A DNA stretch of 64,000 nt. It comes from Sphingomonas sp. BK580 (GTDB lineage: Bacteria; Pseudomonadota; Alphaproteobacteria; Sphingomonadales; Sphingomonadaceae). Below the pieces are notes generated by a model. It was not told the origin of the DNA and did no database searches. It worked only from the letters and a program-made list of their open reading frames with translations. Position numbers and translations under genes: made by a program. This document shows, in pieces, positions 34,923 through 47,134 of the stretch. The stretch lies in contig NZ_JACIAY010000001.1 of assembly GCF_014194975.1 (NCBI RefSeq), positions 372,001 through 436,000 of the forward strand, written 5' to 3'. Numbering within the stretch: the first letter of the stretch is position 1; each line of letters begins with the position of its first letter.

Positions 34923-35615
34923 ATGGACCCTACCGGCATCGTCTGGCGCGCGGCAGTGTGGATTATCCCGCTGGTGCTCGCGATCGTCTTCCACGAGGTG
35001 AGCCACGGCCTCGCCGCGCGCGCGCTCGGCGACCCCACCGCCGCCGAGCAGCGCCGGCTGTCGCTCAACCCGCTGCGCCACGTCGACCCGGTCGGCACCG
35101 TGGTCCTGCCGCTGCTGCTCGCGCTCGCCAAGGCGCCGGTGTTCGGCTGGGCCAAGCCGGTCCCGGTCGACTCGCGCCGCCTGCCCCATCCGCGGCGCGA
35201 CATGATGCTGGTGGCGCTCGCCGGGCCGGGATCGAACCTCGTGCTCGCGCTGGTGGGCGCGGTACTGCTCGGCGCGCTGACGCCCAGCCTCTACGGCATC
35301 GCGCCTGGCAGCCTCACCGCCTTCGTCGCGGCCAATCTGCTCAACTTCGTGATGATCAACGTCTTCCTCGCGATCTTCAACCTCATCCCGCTGCCGCCGT
35401 TCGACGGCGGGCACGTCGTCGCCGGGCTCCTGCCCGAGCGGCTGGCGCAGCGCTGGGACCAGCTCGCGCGCTACGGCCTGCTGCTGTTCATGCTGCTGCT
35501 GCTGGTGCTGCCCTCGATCGTGCCAGGCGCCAACATCGTCCAGCGGCTGGTGGCGCCGCCGGCGCAGGCGCTGACCGAATGGTATCTCGGCCTCGCCCAG
35601 TCGATCGCGGGCTGA
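34923..35615 (+). CDS. Site-2-type M50 metalloprotease
   Basis: A 230-residue inner-membrane zinc protease of the M50 rhomboid-like/site-2 group. The zinc motif HEVSH is at residues 24-28 in the first helix; the third ligand is in NLIPLPPFDGGHVV near residue 160. The central GWAKPVPVDSRRL and DMMLVALAGPGSNLVLAL are standard for the small soluble-looking S2P family. Substrates are unknown. It is followed five bases later by truB. Confidence 0.9.
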   Translation: MDPTGIVWRAAVWIIPLVLAIVFHEVSHGLAARALGDPTAAEQRRLSLNPLRHVDPVGTVVLPLLLALAKAPVFGWAKPVPVDSRRLPHPRRDMMLVALAGPGSNLVLALVGAVLLGALTPSLYGIAPGSLTAFVAANLLNFVMINVFLAIFNLIPLPPFDGGHVVAGLLPERLAQRWDQLARYGLLLFMLLLLVLPSIVPGANIVQRLVAPPAQALTEWYLGLAQSIAG

Positions 35616-35619
35616 TCGC

Positions 35620-36630
35620 GTGCACGGCTGGCTGATCCTCGACAAGCCGCTCGGGCTGGGATCGACGCAGGGCGTCGCCGCGGTGAAGGGCGCGCTGCGC
35701 ACCGCCGGCGCGGCCAAGCTGAAGGTGGGCCACGGCGGGACGCTCGACCCGCTCGCCACCGGCGTGCTGCCGATCGCGATCGGCGAGGCGACCAAGCTCG
35801 CCGGGCGGATGCTCGACGGCGACAAGGTCTATGACTTCATGATCCGCTTCGGCGAGCAGACCGACACGCTCGACGCCGAGGGGAAGGTGATCGCGACCAG
35901 CGCGGCGCGGCCGACGTCCGAGGCGCTGGAGGCGGTGCTGCCGCGCTTCACCGGGCCGATCGCGCAGGTGCCGCCCGCCTATTCGGCGCTCAAGGTGGAC
36001 GGCGCGCGCGCCTATGACCTGGCGCGCGCGGGGGAGGAGGTGGTGCTCGCGACGCGCGACGTGACGGTGCATGGGCTGGGGGTATGCCAATCCTCCCCGG
36101 CACGGAGGGGCGGACCATCGGGTAGCGACGGTAGAGGGGGGGCCGCCACGAGCGACTCGGTGGCGGCGAGCCCCCTCCACCACCGGCCTGCGGCCGGCGG
36201 TCCCCCTCCCCGTGCCAGGGAGGGATTGGAAGAGATCACCCTCACCGCGCACGTCTCCAAGGGCACCTACATCCGCAGCCTGGCGCGGGACATCGCGCTG
36301 GCGCTCGGCACCGTCGGCCACGTCACCTATCTGCGCCGCACCAGGGCCGGCCCGTTCACGCTCGCCGAGGCGATATCGCTGGACAAACTCGACGAACTCG
36401 CTAAGGCGCGCGGTCTTGAACACTCCCTCCTGCCGCTGGGCGCGGGGCTGGACGACATCCCGGCTCTCTCGCTCACTCCCGACCAGGCAGGGGCGCTCCG
36501 TCAGGGGCGAGTGCTGGCCGGGATCGCCGCCGACGACGGCCAGGCTTTCGCGCTGCTGGGTGAGACACCCGTCGCGCTGGTCGAGGTGGAAAGCGGGCTC
36601 GCCCGCGTCGTCCGCGGCTTCAACCTGTAA
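35620..36630 (+). CDS. truB: tRNA pseudouridine-55 synthase TruB with an in-frame insertion
   Basis: A 336-residue enzyme that makes pseudouridine 55 in the T loop of tRNAs. The catalytic Asp is in [56 protein letters not shown] and [14 protein letters not shown] are the other family blocks. Between DVTVHGLG and LEEITL about 40 low-complexity residues ([14 protein letters not shown] ...) are encoded by a palindromic repeat (36087-36229), so the protein is longer than normal. The frame stays open. Start is a GTG at 35620. rpsO and pnp follow. Confidence 0.93.
   Translation: MHGWLILDKPLGLGSTQGVAAVKGALRTAGAAKLKVGHGGTLDPLATGVLPIAIGEATKLAGRMLDGDKVYDFMIRFGEQTDTLDAEGKVIATSAARPTSEALEAVLPRFTGPIAQVPPAYSALKVDGARAYDLARAGEEVVLATRDVTVHGLGVCQSSPARRGGPSGSDGRGGAATSDSVAASPLHHRPAAGGPPPRAREGLEEITLTAHVSKGTYIRSLARDIALALGTVGHVTYLRRTRAGPFTLAEAISLDKLDELAKARGLEHSLLPLGAGLDDIPALSLTPDQAGALRQGRVLAGIAADDGQAFALLGETPVALVEVESGLARVVRGFNL
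36087..36229. repeat. Palindromic repeat element inserted in truB
   Basis: The left end CCAATCCTCCCCGGCACGG is matched by the inverted right end CCGTGCCAGGGAGGGATTGG (about 30 bp of imperfect terminal inverted repeat, including GGACC/GGTCC). Inner text GGCCTGCGGCCGGCGGTCCCC is shared with the intergenic copy at 1595-1720. It is translated in frame within truB. Confidence 0.88.
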
Positions 36631-36655
36631 CGCATCGATGTCGATAGGAACGTAC

Positions 36656-36925
36656 ATGACGATCACCGCCGAACGCCGCCAGGAAGTCATCAAGGATCAC
36701 GCCCGCGCCGATGGCGACACCGGGTCGGTCGAGGTCCAGGTCGCGATCCTGACCGAGCGGATCAAGAACCTGACCGAGCACTTCAAGGGCCACGCCAAGG
36801 ACAACCACTCCCGCCGCGGCCTGCTGATGATGGTCAACAAGCGGCGCTCGCTGCTCGACTATCTCCGCAAGAAGGACGGCGATCGCTACGTCGCCCTCAT
36901 CGCGAAGCTCGGTCTTCGCAAGTGA
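36656..36925 (+). CDS. rpsO: 30S ribosomal protein S15
   Basis: An 89-residue 16S rRNA-binding protein. [58 protein letters not shown] and LLDYLRKKD are the canonical S15 helices and rRNA-binding residues. A rho-independent terminator follows directly, as is usual between rpsO and pnp. Confidence 0.98.
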   Translation: MTITAERRQEVIKDHARADGDTGSVEVQVAILTERIKNLTEHFKGHAKDNHSRRGLLMMVNKRRSLLDYLRKKDGDRYVALIAKLGLRK

Positions 36926-36927
36926 CA

Positions 36928-36954
36928 TAAAGGCGCCGCGAGGCGCCTTTATTT
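36928..36954 (+). terminator. Rho-independent terminator after rpsO
   Basis: TAAAGGCGCC, loop GCGA, GGCGCCTTTATTT: a 9-bp GC stem flanked by A and T runs, three bases after the rpsO stop. Confidence 0.9.
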
Positions 36955-36985
36955 CATCCCGGACGCCGATCCGGGATCCAGCAAG
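36953..36985. repeat. Short REP-like hairpin between rpsO and pnp
   Basis: TTCATCCCGGACGCCGATCC followed by GGGATCC is a half-size member of the CATCCCGG family, with a CCCGGA/TCCGGG stem. Confidence 0.6.
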
Positions 36986-37085
36986 AAGGGGCGCGGGAGC
37001 GCCCGGCCGGTCCGCTGGAGCCGGCGCGGGAGGACGGACAATAAGGTCCGCCCTTCCCTGGGCCGCTACTGGCCCACTCGCAGGC

Positions 37086-37107
37086 CCCCCGGTGATCCGC
37101 ACCGGGG
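37086..37107 (+). promoter_or_regulatory. Leader hairpin in front of pnp
   Basis: CCCCGGT pairs with ACCGGGG around a 7-base loop, ending ten bases before the AGGAA ribosome-binding site of pnp. In enterobacteria the pnp leader is folded, cut by RNase III and used for autoregulation; a similar role here is only inferred. Confidence 0.45.
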
Positions 37108-37122
37108 AGTGAAGGAAACAAC

Positions 37123-39474
<2,352 letters not shown>

Positions 39475-39485
39475 GCCGCTGACGC

Positions 39486-39559
39486 GCTCCTGCGCACGCA
39501 GGCGCCCAGAGCCAGAGCGTTCGCGCTCGCCGCTCTGGGCTCCGGCGTTCGCCGGAGCA
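39486..39559. repeat. GCTCCTGCG/GCCGGAGC inverted repeat, copy 2
   Basis: Left end GCTCCTGCGCACGCAGGCGC with CCAGAGCC, right end GCTCTGGGCTCCGGCGTTCG with CCGGAGC. It is the copy at 34781-34854 in inverse orientation. Confidence 0.8.
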
Positions 39560-39599
39560 CGGTCGACTCGGGGCTGCTAGAGCTACCTCACGAACGATA

Positions 39600-39627
39600 A
39601 CGGCCCCGGCAGCGATGCCAGGGCCGT
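39600..39627. terminator. Convergent terminator between pnp and egtD
   Basis: ACGGCCCCGGCA, loop GCGA, TGCCAGGGCCGT: a 12-bp stem with one mismatch, between two convergent genes. On the minus strand it is followed by TTATCGTT, so it fits egtD termination best. Confidence 0.7.
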
Positions 39628-39657
39628 CGTCATGTCAGCCTGGCCGCGATCTGCGCG

Positions 39658-40635
<978 letters not shown>

Positions 40636-40636
40636 G

Positions 40637-41896
40637 TCAGAGATCCTTCGCGAGACGAACGCCGGTGAACTGCCAGCGCTGATGGGGGTAGAAGAAATTG
40701 CGATAGCTGGCGCGCGCGTGGCCGCGCGGCGTGGCGCAGCTGCCGCCGCGGAGCACGAACTGGCCGCTCATGAACTTGCCGTTATACTCGCCGACCGCGC
40801 CCTCGACCGGGCGGAAGCCGGGATAGGGGCGATAGGCCGAGCCGGTCCACTCCCACACGTCGCCGAAGAAGGCGGGGCCGTCGCTCGCGGGGCGCGGCTC
40901 GACCGCGCCGGCCCGGTCCAGCTGGTTGCCACTGGCGGAGTCGTAGCCCACCGCCGCGGCCTCCCACTCGAACTCCGTCGGCAGCCGCGCGCCCGCCCAG
41001 GTGGCGTAGGCGTCGGCCTCGTAGAAGCTGACGTGGGTGACCGGCGCGGCCGGGTCGATCGCGCGGCGGCCGTCGAGCCCGAAGCGAGTCCACACGCCGT
41101 CGCGCTGTTCCCAGTAGAGCGGCGCGACGATCCCCTCGCGTTGCACCCAGGCCCAGCCGTCGGCGAGCCAGCAGCGCGGCGTGTCATAGCCGCCATCGGC
41201 GATGAAGGCGGCCCACTCGCCGTTGGTCACCGTCCGATCGGCGAGCGCGTGCGGCGCCAGCAGCGCGCGATGTCGCGGTCCCTCGCAGTCGAAGGCGAAA
41301 CCCTCGCCACCATGGCCGACCTCGACCACGCTCTCCGCGCGCTCGATCCACCCGACCGGACCAGGCATCGCCACCGGCACCTTACGCGCCGCGGGCCAGA
41401 TCGCGGGCTCGAGCGGGTTCTCGCCGAAGAGGTGGAGCATGTCGGTGACGAGCAGTTCCTGATGCTGCTCCTCGTGGTGGCAACCGAGTGAGACAAGGTC
41501 GCGCGCCGCCGCGGGAAGGTGAGGCAGCGCGGCGAGCAGCGCGGCGTCGACCGCGGCGCGATAGGCGCGCACCTCGTCGAGCGTCGGCCGCGTGATCATG
41601 CCGCGTCGACCGCGCGCGTGGCGGCGGCCCTCGGCCTCGTAGTAGCTGTTAAACAAGAAGGGGAAGCGCTCGTCGTGGCGCTGATAGCCGGCGACGTGGT
41701 CGCGCAGCACGAAGGTCTCGAAGAACCAGGTGGTGTGGGCGAGATGCCATTTGGCCGGACTGGCGTCGTCCATCGACTGCACCGTCGCGTCGGCGTCGGA
41801 GAGCGGCGCCACCAGCGCCTCACTCAGCGCGCGGACACGGCCGTAGCGCTCGCCCAGCGACTCGTCGCGGGTCATCAGGTCAGGCAGCGCTGCCAT
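40637..41896 (-). CDS. egtB: Ergothioneine biosynthesis protein EgtB
   Basis: A 419-residue iron-dependent sulfoxide synthase that joins hercynine to a thiol and oxygen. The DinB-like N-domain has the iron site His in KWHLAHTTWFFETFVL and HHEEQHQELLVTD; the C-terminal FGE-sulfatase domain has GFAFDCEGPRH, THVSFYEADAYATWAGARLP, FFGDVWEWTGSAYRPYPGF and LRGGSCATP. The ATG at 41896 has GGGAG eight bases upstream. It forms an egtB-egtD operon; no separate egtC/egtA genes are near, as is usual outside actinobacteria. Confidence 0.95.
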   Translation of the reverse strand: MAALPDLMTRDESLGERYGRVRALSEALVAPLSDADATVQSMDDASPAKWHLAHTTWFFETFVLRDHVAGYQRHDERFPFLFNSYYEAEGRRHARGRRGMITRPTLDEVRAYRAAVDAALLAALPHLPAAARDLVSLGCHHEEQHQELLVTDMLHLFGENPLEPAIWPAARKVPVAMPGPVGWIERAESVVEVGHGGEGFAFDCEGPRHRALLAPHALADRTVTNGEWAAFIADGGYDTPRCWLADGWAWVQREGIVAPLYWEQRDGVWTRFGLDGRRAIDPAAPVTHVSFYEADAYATWAGARLPTEFEWEAAAVGYDSASGNQLDRAGAVEPRPASDGPAFFGDVWEWTGSAYRPYPGFRPVEGAVGEYNGKFMSGQFVLRGGSCATPRGHARASYRNFFYPHQRWQFTGVRLAKDL

Positions 41897-41962
41897 CGGA
41901 TCGTCTCCCACTCGCCGCGCCCGACCCCACGCCCGCGCGACGCGAACGGGAGTTATCCTAGG

Positions 41963-42520
41963 TTAACGATTAGCCCCCGCGACCCACAGAACGTCGCCAC
42001 CCGCTCTTTTGTTCACCGCCCGGCACAGGACGAAGAGGAAATCGGACAGGCGGTTCAGATACATCACCGCGCTCGGGTTGGCGTGGGGCAGGACGGCGAC
42101 GGCGCTGCGCTCGGCGCGGCGCACGATCGCGCGCGCGAGATGGAGCGATGCCGCCGCGCCGCCCGGCAGCACGAAGCTGGTCAGCGGCGGCAAGTCGGCG
42201 TTGAGCGAGTCGATCTCGCGCTCGAGCCGCTCGACCTGCGCCGGCACCACGCGCAGCACCATCTCGGACGGCGTGAACGCGTCGCCCGGCGTGGCAAGAT
42301 CGGCGCCGAGATCGAACAGATCGTTCTGCACGCGCCGCAGCGCCGCCACGTGATCGGCGTCGGCGAGCGTCTCGGCGGCGATGCCGATCGCGCTGTTGGC
42401 CTCGTCGACGTCGCCGATCGCGACCATGCGCGCGTCGTCCTTCCGCACACGGCTGCCGTCGACCAGCCCGGTGGTGCCGGCGTCGCCGGTGCGGGTGTAG
42501 ATGCGGTTGAGCTTGACCAC
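41963..42520 (-). CDS. Cob(I)alamin adenosyltransferase, PduO type
   Basis: A 185-residue ATP:corrinoid adenosyltransferase, making adenosylcobalamin. The ATP-binding N-terminus IYTRTGDAGTTGLVDGSRV and the later FVLPGG and ARAIVRRAER-VAVL, YLNRLSDFLFVLCR segments are diagnostic of the PduO/MMAB class. Starts with a GTG at 42520, nine bases after the preceding gene's stop. Confidence 0.94.
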   Translation of the reverse strand: MVKLNRIYTRTGDAGTTGLVDGSRVRKDDARMVAIGDVDEANSAIGIAAETLADADHVAALRRVQNDLFDLGADLATPGDAFTPSEMVLRVVPAQVERLEREIDSLNADLPPLTSFVLPGGAAASLHLARAIVRRAERSAVAVLPHANPSAVMYLNRLSDFLFVLCRAVNKRAGGDVLWVAGANR

Positions 42521-42529
42521 CTCGGCGGA

Positions 42530-42763
42530 TCAGGTGCGGCCGGCAGCGAACAGCAGCACGACGACCACCAGCACCGCGAGCGCCTGGAACAGGATGCGCT
42601 GCTGCATCATGCGATTGCTCTTGAGCTGCGCCGCGGTGGGCCCACCGCCCTCACCGCGCGCGGTCGCCGACGCCTCCTGGAGGAAGGAGATGATGCCGCG
42701 CACCAGAGCGACGACGGTGGCGATCATCGCCGCCACCAGCAGGATGACGAGGAAGGTGTTCAT
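42530..42763 (-). CDS. Twin-transmembrane small protein (HIG1-like)
   Basis: A 77-residue protein with two hydrophobic helices (FLVILLVAAMIATVVALV and ALAVLVVVVLLFAAG) joined by a loop containing RMMQQRILFQ, the pattern of the bacterial HIG1-domain/twin-helix proteins linked in other organisms with cytochrome oxidase. Function here is unknown. Its ATG overlaps the gluQ stop (ATGA), and the adenosyltransferase gene follows. Confidence 0.8.
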   Translation of the reverse strand: MNTFLVILLVAAMIATVVALVRGIISFLQEASATARGEGGGPTAAQLKSNRMMQQRILFQALAVLVVVVLLFAAGRT

Positions 42764-43605
42764 GCACCGAAGGTAGGGATTGCCGCGCCATTTGGGAAGT
42801 CGCCCGCGCGCAGCCGCTCGGCGAGCGCGCGCCCGTCCTCGCCGCGTTCGCGCAGCGCCGCGAGCGCGGGCGCACCGTGGCGCTTCGCGAGCCGCTCGCC
42901 GTCCGCCCCGGTGAGCAGCGCGTGATGGTGCCAGCGTGGCACCGGCAGGCCGAGCAGCGCCTGGAGCAGGCGATGGACGTGCGTCGCCGCGAACAGATCG
43001 ACGCCGCGCACCACGTCGGTGACGCCCTGCGCTGCGTCGTCGACGGTCACCGCGAGATGGTAGCTGGCGGGCGCGTCCTTGCGCGCGAGCACCACATCTC
43101 CCTGCGCGAGCGGATCGGCCGCGATGACGCGGTCGCCGTCGCGCCACACGAGCGGCCCGACACGGGCGACCGCGGCAGCCATGTCGAGCCGCCACGCATG
43201 CGGGCGCGAGAGGTCGGCCGCGGCGAGCGAGCGGCAGGTGCCTGGATAGAGCGGGAACGCGCCATGGGGAGCGCTCATCGCCTCGGCCACCTCGGCGCGG
43301 GTGCAGCAGCAGGGATAGAGGAGACCCATCGCGCGGAGCCGCTCCAGCGCAGCGGTATAGCGGTCCAGCCGCCGCGATTGACGGACCACCTCTCCGTCCC
43401 ACGTCAGCCCGAGCCAGGCGAGATCGGCGAGGATCGCGTCGATATGCTCCGGACGGCTGCGGGTGCCGTCGATGTCCTCGATCCGCAGCAGGAAGCGCCC
43501 GCCGCGCGCGCGCGCGCGATCGTGCGCGCGGATCGCCGAATAGGCATGGCCGAGATGGAGCCGCCCGGTCGGCGAGGGCGCGAAGCGGGTGACCACCGGA
43601 TCCAT
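42760..43605 (-). CDS. gluQ: Glutamyl-Q tRNA(Asp) synthetase
   Basis: A 281-residue truncated GluRS paralogue lacking the anticodon-binding domain, which adds glutamate to queuosine in tRNA-Asp. The HIGH-type motif is FAPSPTGRLHLGHAYSA, the Glu-site RFLLRIEDIDGTRSRPEH, the zinc Cys/Tyr set YPCCCTRAEV with YPGTC, and the KMSKS-like GERLAKRHGAPAL. The ATG at 43605 overlaps no upstream gene. It heads a short operon with the twin-helix protein. Confidence 0.94.
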   Translation of the reverse strand: MDPVVTRFAPSPTGRLHLGHAYSAIRAHDRARARGGRFLLRIEDIDGTRSRPEHIDAILADLAWLGLTWDGEVVRQSRRLDRYTAALERLRAMGLLYPCCCTRAEVAEAMSAPHGAFPLYPGTCRSLAAADLSRPHAWRLDMAAAVARVGPLVWRDGDRVIAADPLAQGDVVLARKDAPASYHLAVTVDDAAQGVTDVVRGVDLFAATHVHRLLQALLGLPVPRWHHHALLTGADGERLAKRHGAPALAALRERGEDGRALAERLRAGDFPNGAAIPTFGA

Positions 43606-43660
43606 GCCCCGCGATGTGCGCGGCCGTGCCCGTCGGCGCAAGCCCGGGGCGAGCGATGCG

Positions 43661-43689
43661 AAAAGGGGGCGGGCCGAAGCCCACCCCCC
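43661..43689 (-). terminator. Rho-independent terminator of the TonB receptor gene
   Basis: Read on the minus strand: GGGGGTGGGC, loop TTCG, GCCCGCCCCC, TTTT. A 10-bp stem with tetraloop and T-run, 24 bases after the receptor stop. Confidence 0.9.
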
Positions 43690-43712
43690 ATTCGTCTCGT
43701 CAGTGCTCGCGA

Positions 43713-46700
43713 TCAGAACTTGATGCGGGCGCCGACGTTGAAGCGGCGGCCCAGCGCGTCGTAGGTCGACGGATAGGTGTTGCCGCTGTTGAACGATGTC
43801 GCGCCCACCGTACCGCCGACGAGCGGCGGCTGCTTGTCGAACAGGTTGGTGACGGTCACGGTCAGGTCGAAATTGTCGCTCACGCCGAAGCGGGTCGACA
43901 GGTCGAAGTAGTTGTACGCCGGGATCTTCCCGAAGTTGACCTCGCGACCCGCCAGCACGCCAGCGGCGATCGTGCCCTGGAAGGTGGTGACACCCGGCTC
44001 GACCTCGACGGCGTCGAGGTGACGCCACAGCAGCGACAGGTCGACGTCACCCACGCTGACCGTGGTGCGCTGGTTCCAGGTGAACTCCGGCTGGATCGAA
44101 CCCGCCGACGAGCTCGGACCCGCCGAACCCGGAGAACCGCAGTTGCCGCTGTAGAAGCCGACGCACTCGCGATACACGGTGGTCGGCAGCGCCAGACCGG
44201 CGCCGATCGGATTGCCCGCCGGCACGGTCGACCCTTCCACCAGCGACTGGAACTTGGAACGGTTGGTCCAGTTGCCGTTGAACGACAGGTTCAGCTTCGC
44301 GAAGCCGAGATCACGGCGATAGTTGACGCCGAGATCGATGCCGTCGGTCAGGATCTTGCCCGAGTTGGTCGCGGGGAACAGCAGACCCTGGGTGCTCGCC
44401 GGATCGCCGTCCAGCGCGCCCGTCACCGGGTTGCGGCGGAAGAGGCCGCAGATCGGGTTGTTGACGTTCGCCGCCGAGCCGTTGTTGTCGCCGAAGCAAC
44501 CCGTGACGAGATCGCCCGGAACCGGCTGCGAGATCGCGTTCCGGATCGAGATGTTGTAATAATCGACCGAGATCGTGAAGCCCGGCAGGAAGTTCGGCTG
44601 GAACACCGCGCCGATGGTGTAGCTGTCCGAGGTCTCCGGGCGCAGCGTGGTCGAGCCAGCCGTGGTGGAGTTGGCCTGGCCCGCGGTCGGGTTCGCGATC
44701 GTGCCGATCGAGGCCACCGGTGCGCCCTGCGCGAGGCAGACCGCCCGCAGCGCCGCATTGTTCACCGGATTGGCACCGCGGCACGGGTCCACCGCGAGCG
44801 AGGTCAGGCCGGTGTTGAGCGGCGAGAACAGCTCGGCGATGTTCGGCGCGCGGACGGCGCGCTGATAGTTGCCGCGCAGCTTGAGACCGTCGGCCGGCTC
44901 CCAGCTGCCGCCGCCCTTGTACGTCCAGGTGTCGTAGCTGGGATTGCCCGGCGCCTCGACCTTGTAGCTCGAGTAGCGCACGCCGCCCTCGATCGTCAGG
45001 CTGTGGAAGAAGGGCTTGTCGCTGACGAGCGGTGCGATCAGCTCGGCATAGCCTTCCTTGACGTCATAGCTGCCGCGATAGTTCGGCGTCGCGCCGCCGG
45101 CGCCGCCGAGCTCGCCCGCGGTCTGCGACAGCTCGTCGGCGAACTGCTGCGCGGTGTACTTGCGATACTCCGCGCCGACCGCGAAGCCGATCGGCTCCGA
45201 GGCCCAGGGCAGCGAGGCGCCGAGATCGCCGCTGAGCAGCGCGCGGGCCTGTGCCAGCGAGGTGTTCTGCGATGTGGTCGCCGCCGCGGTCAGATAAGGA
45301 ATCTGGTTGGGCGAGATCGAGCCGTCGGCACCGAAGATGTTGACCGGGACGCAGCCCGTGCCCGCGTTGGTGCCGGCGCCAGCATTGGCGAGCGGCGGCA
45401 GCGCCGGGTTGGGGTTGAGCACCGCCGGGGAGGAGCCCAGGCAGGTCGAGGTGTTGGTCGCGTACACTGCCGAGCGCAGCCGCGAGATCAGGACGTAGCC
45501 CGACTGCGTCTGGCGGTTCTCCGACTCACCATAGGCACCCGACAGGTCGAGCGAGATCGAGTTGGTGATGCCCAGCTTGATGCCCGCGCGATAGTCGAAC
45601 ATCGTCGTGACATAATCGGAGACGCGCGGCCCCACCTCGGTGAAGCGACGGCCCGCGGTGGTGGTGAAGGTGCGGAAATTGGGGTCGCTCGGCGAGGTCG
45701 CCGCGGCGGCGGCGGCGCACTGTGCCGCGGTCAGCGTCTGGATGCCCGCGGTGTTGGGATCGAAGTCGTTGTTCGCGCAGAACTGCGCGCGCGCGGCGGC
45801 GGGGAGATACGGGTTGCTGACAGGGATCGTCAGCAGCTGGCCGAACACGCCCGACGGCGCGATGATCGTGCTCACGGTGTTCTTCGAGAACATCCCGCGG
45901 CCATACACCTCGATCTTGTCGGAGAGCTCGTAGTGGCCCGCGCCGTAGATGTTGTAACGCTTGAACGGCGTCTGGAACACGTTGTACGGGTTGAAGTTGA
46001 AGCCGTCGCGCGAGCCGACATAGGGCCGCAGCGTGCCGGTATCGGGCACGATCGTGTTGTACGCGCTGCCCAGCGTGAAGCGACCCGGTACCGTGGTGCC
46101 CGAACCGCCGCGACCGCCCGAGGTCGACGTGTAATTGTTGCGCGAGAAGTCGCGTGCGCCCTGGTAGACCGGGTCAACGTCCTGGTAGCCGAACGACACC
46201 ACCGCGTTGCCGCGGCCGTCGTCGAAATTGGCGCCCAGCGTCAGGTCGGCGCGGAAGGAAGCGCCGTCACCCTGCTCGGTGATGCCCTGCGAGACGTTCG
46301 CTTCCATGCCGGAGAAGTCTGAGCGCGTGATGAAGTTGACCACGCCCGAGACTGCGTCGGCACCGTAGGTGGTGGCCGCACCGCCGGTCAGCACGTCGGT
46401 CCGCTCGATCAGCGCGAGCGGGATGTTGTTGAGGTCGACGCGGCCCACCGTGCTCGACGGGGTGATGCGCGCACCATCGAGCAGCACGACGTTGCGGAAG
46501 TTGCCGAGGCCGCGAAGGTCGACGTACGACGATCCGCCGTTGCCGTTGTTCACCGACGAGCCGATCGAAGGCGCCACGCCCGGCAGGTCGCGCAGCAGTT
46601 CCTCCGCGGTGTTGCGCTGACGCAGCTGGATCTCCTCCGCCCCGATCACGGAGACCGGGCTGGACGAGACCAGGTTCGGGTTGCGGATCAGCGTGCCGGT

Positions 46701-46913
46701 GACGACGATGTCGCCCGAGCTGGTCTCACCCGCGGGCGGGGCGGCCTCCTGGCTCGAGATGCCGGCGGCGGGCGCGTTGGGGTCGGTGCTCTGCACGCCC
46801 GTCTTGGGCTGGCTGGCGGGATCGGCGGTCTGCGCGGTCGCCGGTGCGGCGATCACCGCGGCGCCGACCAGCAGCGTCGAGGCGAGCAGGCGCGAACGAT
46901 AGGCGTTCAGCAT
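43713..46913 (-). CDS. TonB-dependent receptor
   Basis: A 1066-residue outer-membrane transporter. There is a Sec signal (LLASTLLVGAAVIAAPATAQ), a TonB-box-like GDIVVTGTLI near residue 68, a plug domain (SPVSVIGAEEIQLRQRNTAEELLRDLPG, VVLLDGARI, ERTDVLTGGAATTYGADAVSGVVNF), then a long barrel ending in Phe (RRFNVGARIKF). It resembles the sphingomonad Gly/Ser-rich receptors often used for carbohydrates or other complex substrates. No adjacent sigma/anti-sigma or degradation genes were seen, so the substrate is unknown. A strong terminator follows. Confidence 0.95.
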   Translation of the reverse strand: MLNAYRSRLLASTLLVGAAVIAAPATAQTADPASQPKTGVQSTDPNAPAAGISSQEAAPPAGETSSGDIVVTGTLIRNPNLVSSSPVSVIGAEEIQLRQRNTAEELLRDLPGVAPSIGSSVNNGNGGSSYVDLRGLGNFRNVVLLDGARITPSSTVGRVDLNNIPLALIERTDVLTGGAATTYGADAVSGVVNFITRSDFSGMEANVSQGITEQGDGASFRADLTLGANFDDGRGNAVVSFGYQDVDPVYQGARDFSRNNYTSTSGGRGGSGTTVPGRFTLGSAYNTIVPDTGTLRPYVGSRDGFNFNPYNVFQTPFKRYNIYGAGHYELSDKIEVYGRGMFSKNTVSTIIAPSGVFGQLLTIPVSNPYLPAAARAQFCANNDFDPNTAGIQTLTAAQCAAAAAATSPSDPNFRTFTTTAGRRFTEVGPRVSDYVTTMFDYRAGIKLGITNSISLDLSGAYGESENRQTQSGYVLISRLRSAVYATNTSTCLGSSPAVLNPNPALPPLANAGAGTNAGTGCVPVNIFGADGSISPNQIPYLTAAATTSQNTSLAQARALLSGDLGASLPWASEPIGFAVGAEYRKYTAQQFADELSQTAGELGGAGGATPNYRGSYDVKEGYAELIAPLVSDKPFFHSLTIEGGVRYSSYKVEAPGNPSYDTWTYKGGGSWEPADGLKLRGNYQRAVRAPNIAELFSPLNTGLTSLAVDPCRGANPVNNAALRAVCLAQGAPVASIGTIANPTAGQANSTTAGSTTLRPETSDSYTIGAVFQPNFLPGFTISVDYYNISIRNAISQPVPGDLVTGCFGDNNGSAANVNNPICGLFRRNPVTGALDGDPASTQGLLFPATNSGKILTDGIDLGVNYRRDLGFAKLNLSFNGNWTNRSKFQSLVEGSTVPAGNPIGAGLALPTTVYRECVGFYSGNCGSPGSAGPSSSAGSIQPEFTWNQRTTVSVGDVDLSLLWRHLDAVEVEPGVTTFQGTIAAGVLAGREVNFGKIPAYNYFDLSTRFGVSDNFDLTVTVTNLFDKQPPLVGGTVGATSFNSGNTYPSTYDALGRRFNVGARIKF

Positions 46914-47134
46914 TGAGTTCAGTCCCCTTTTGTGGCCGGTTTTCCGGCATTCACAACATGTGCTCCGGACCGGCGCGGCCGCCCGGGATGCCGATGGCTA
47001 CCGTGAAGCCACGCTGCACAGCAACATGGCACGCCTGTTACATGGCGTTTTTGAAAGAGTGTAACTTCAACGACACAGATTGAAGAATCATCCGGCGGCT
47101 GCTTGGGCTAGGTTAGAGCAGGACGGGTGTGACG

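Noticed and set aside
36087..36229. Frameshift or pseudogene in truB
   Set aside because: The frame is continuous through the insertion and all conserved blocks are in frame, so it is an insertion, not a break.
43614..46322. 900-codon plus-strand frame opposite the TonB receptor
   Set aside because: Antisense shadow of a GC-rich gene; the receptor frame has clear plug and barrel motifs.
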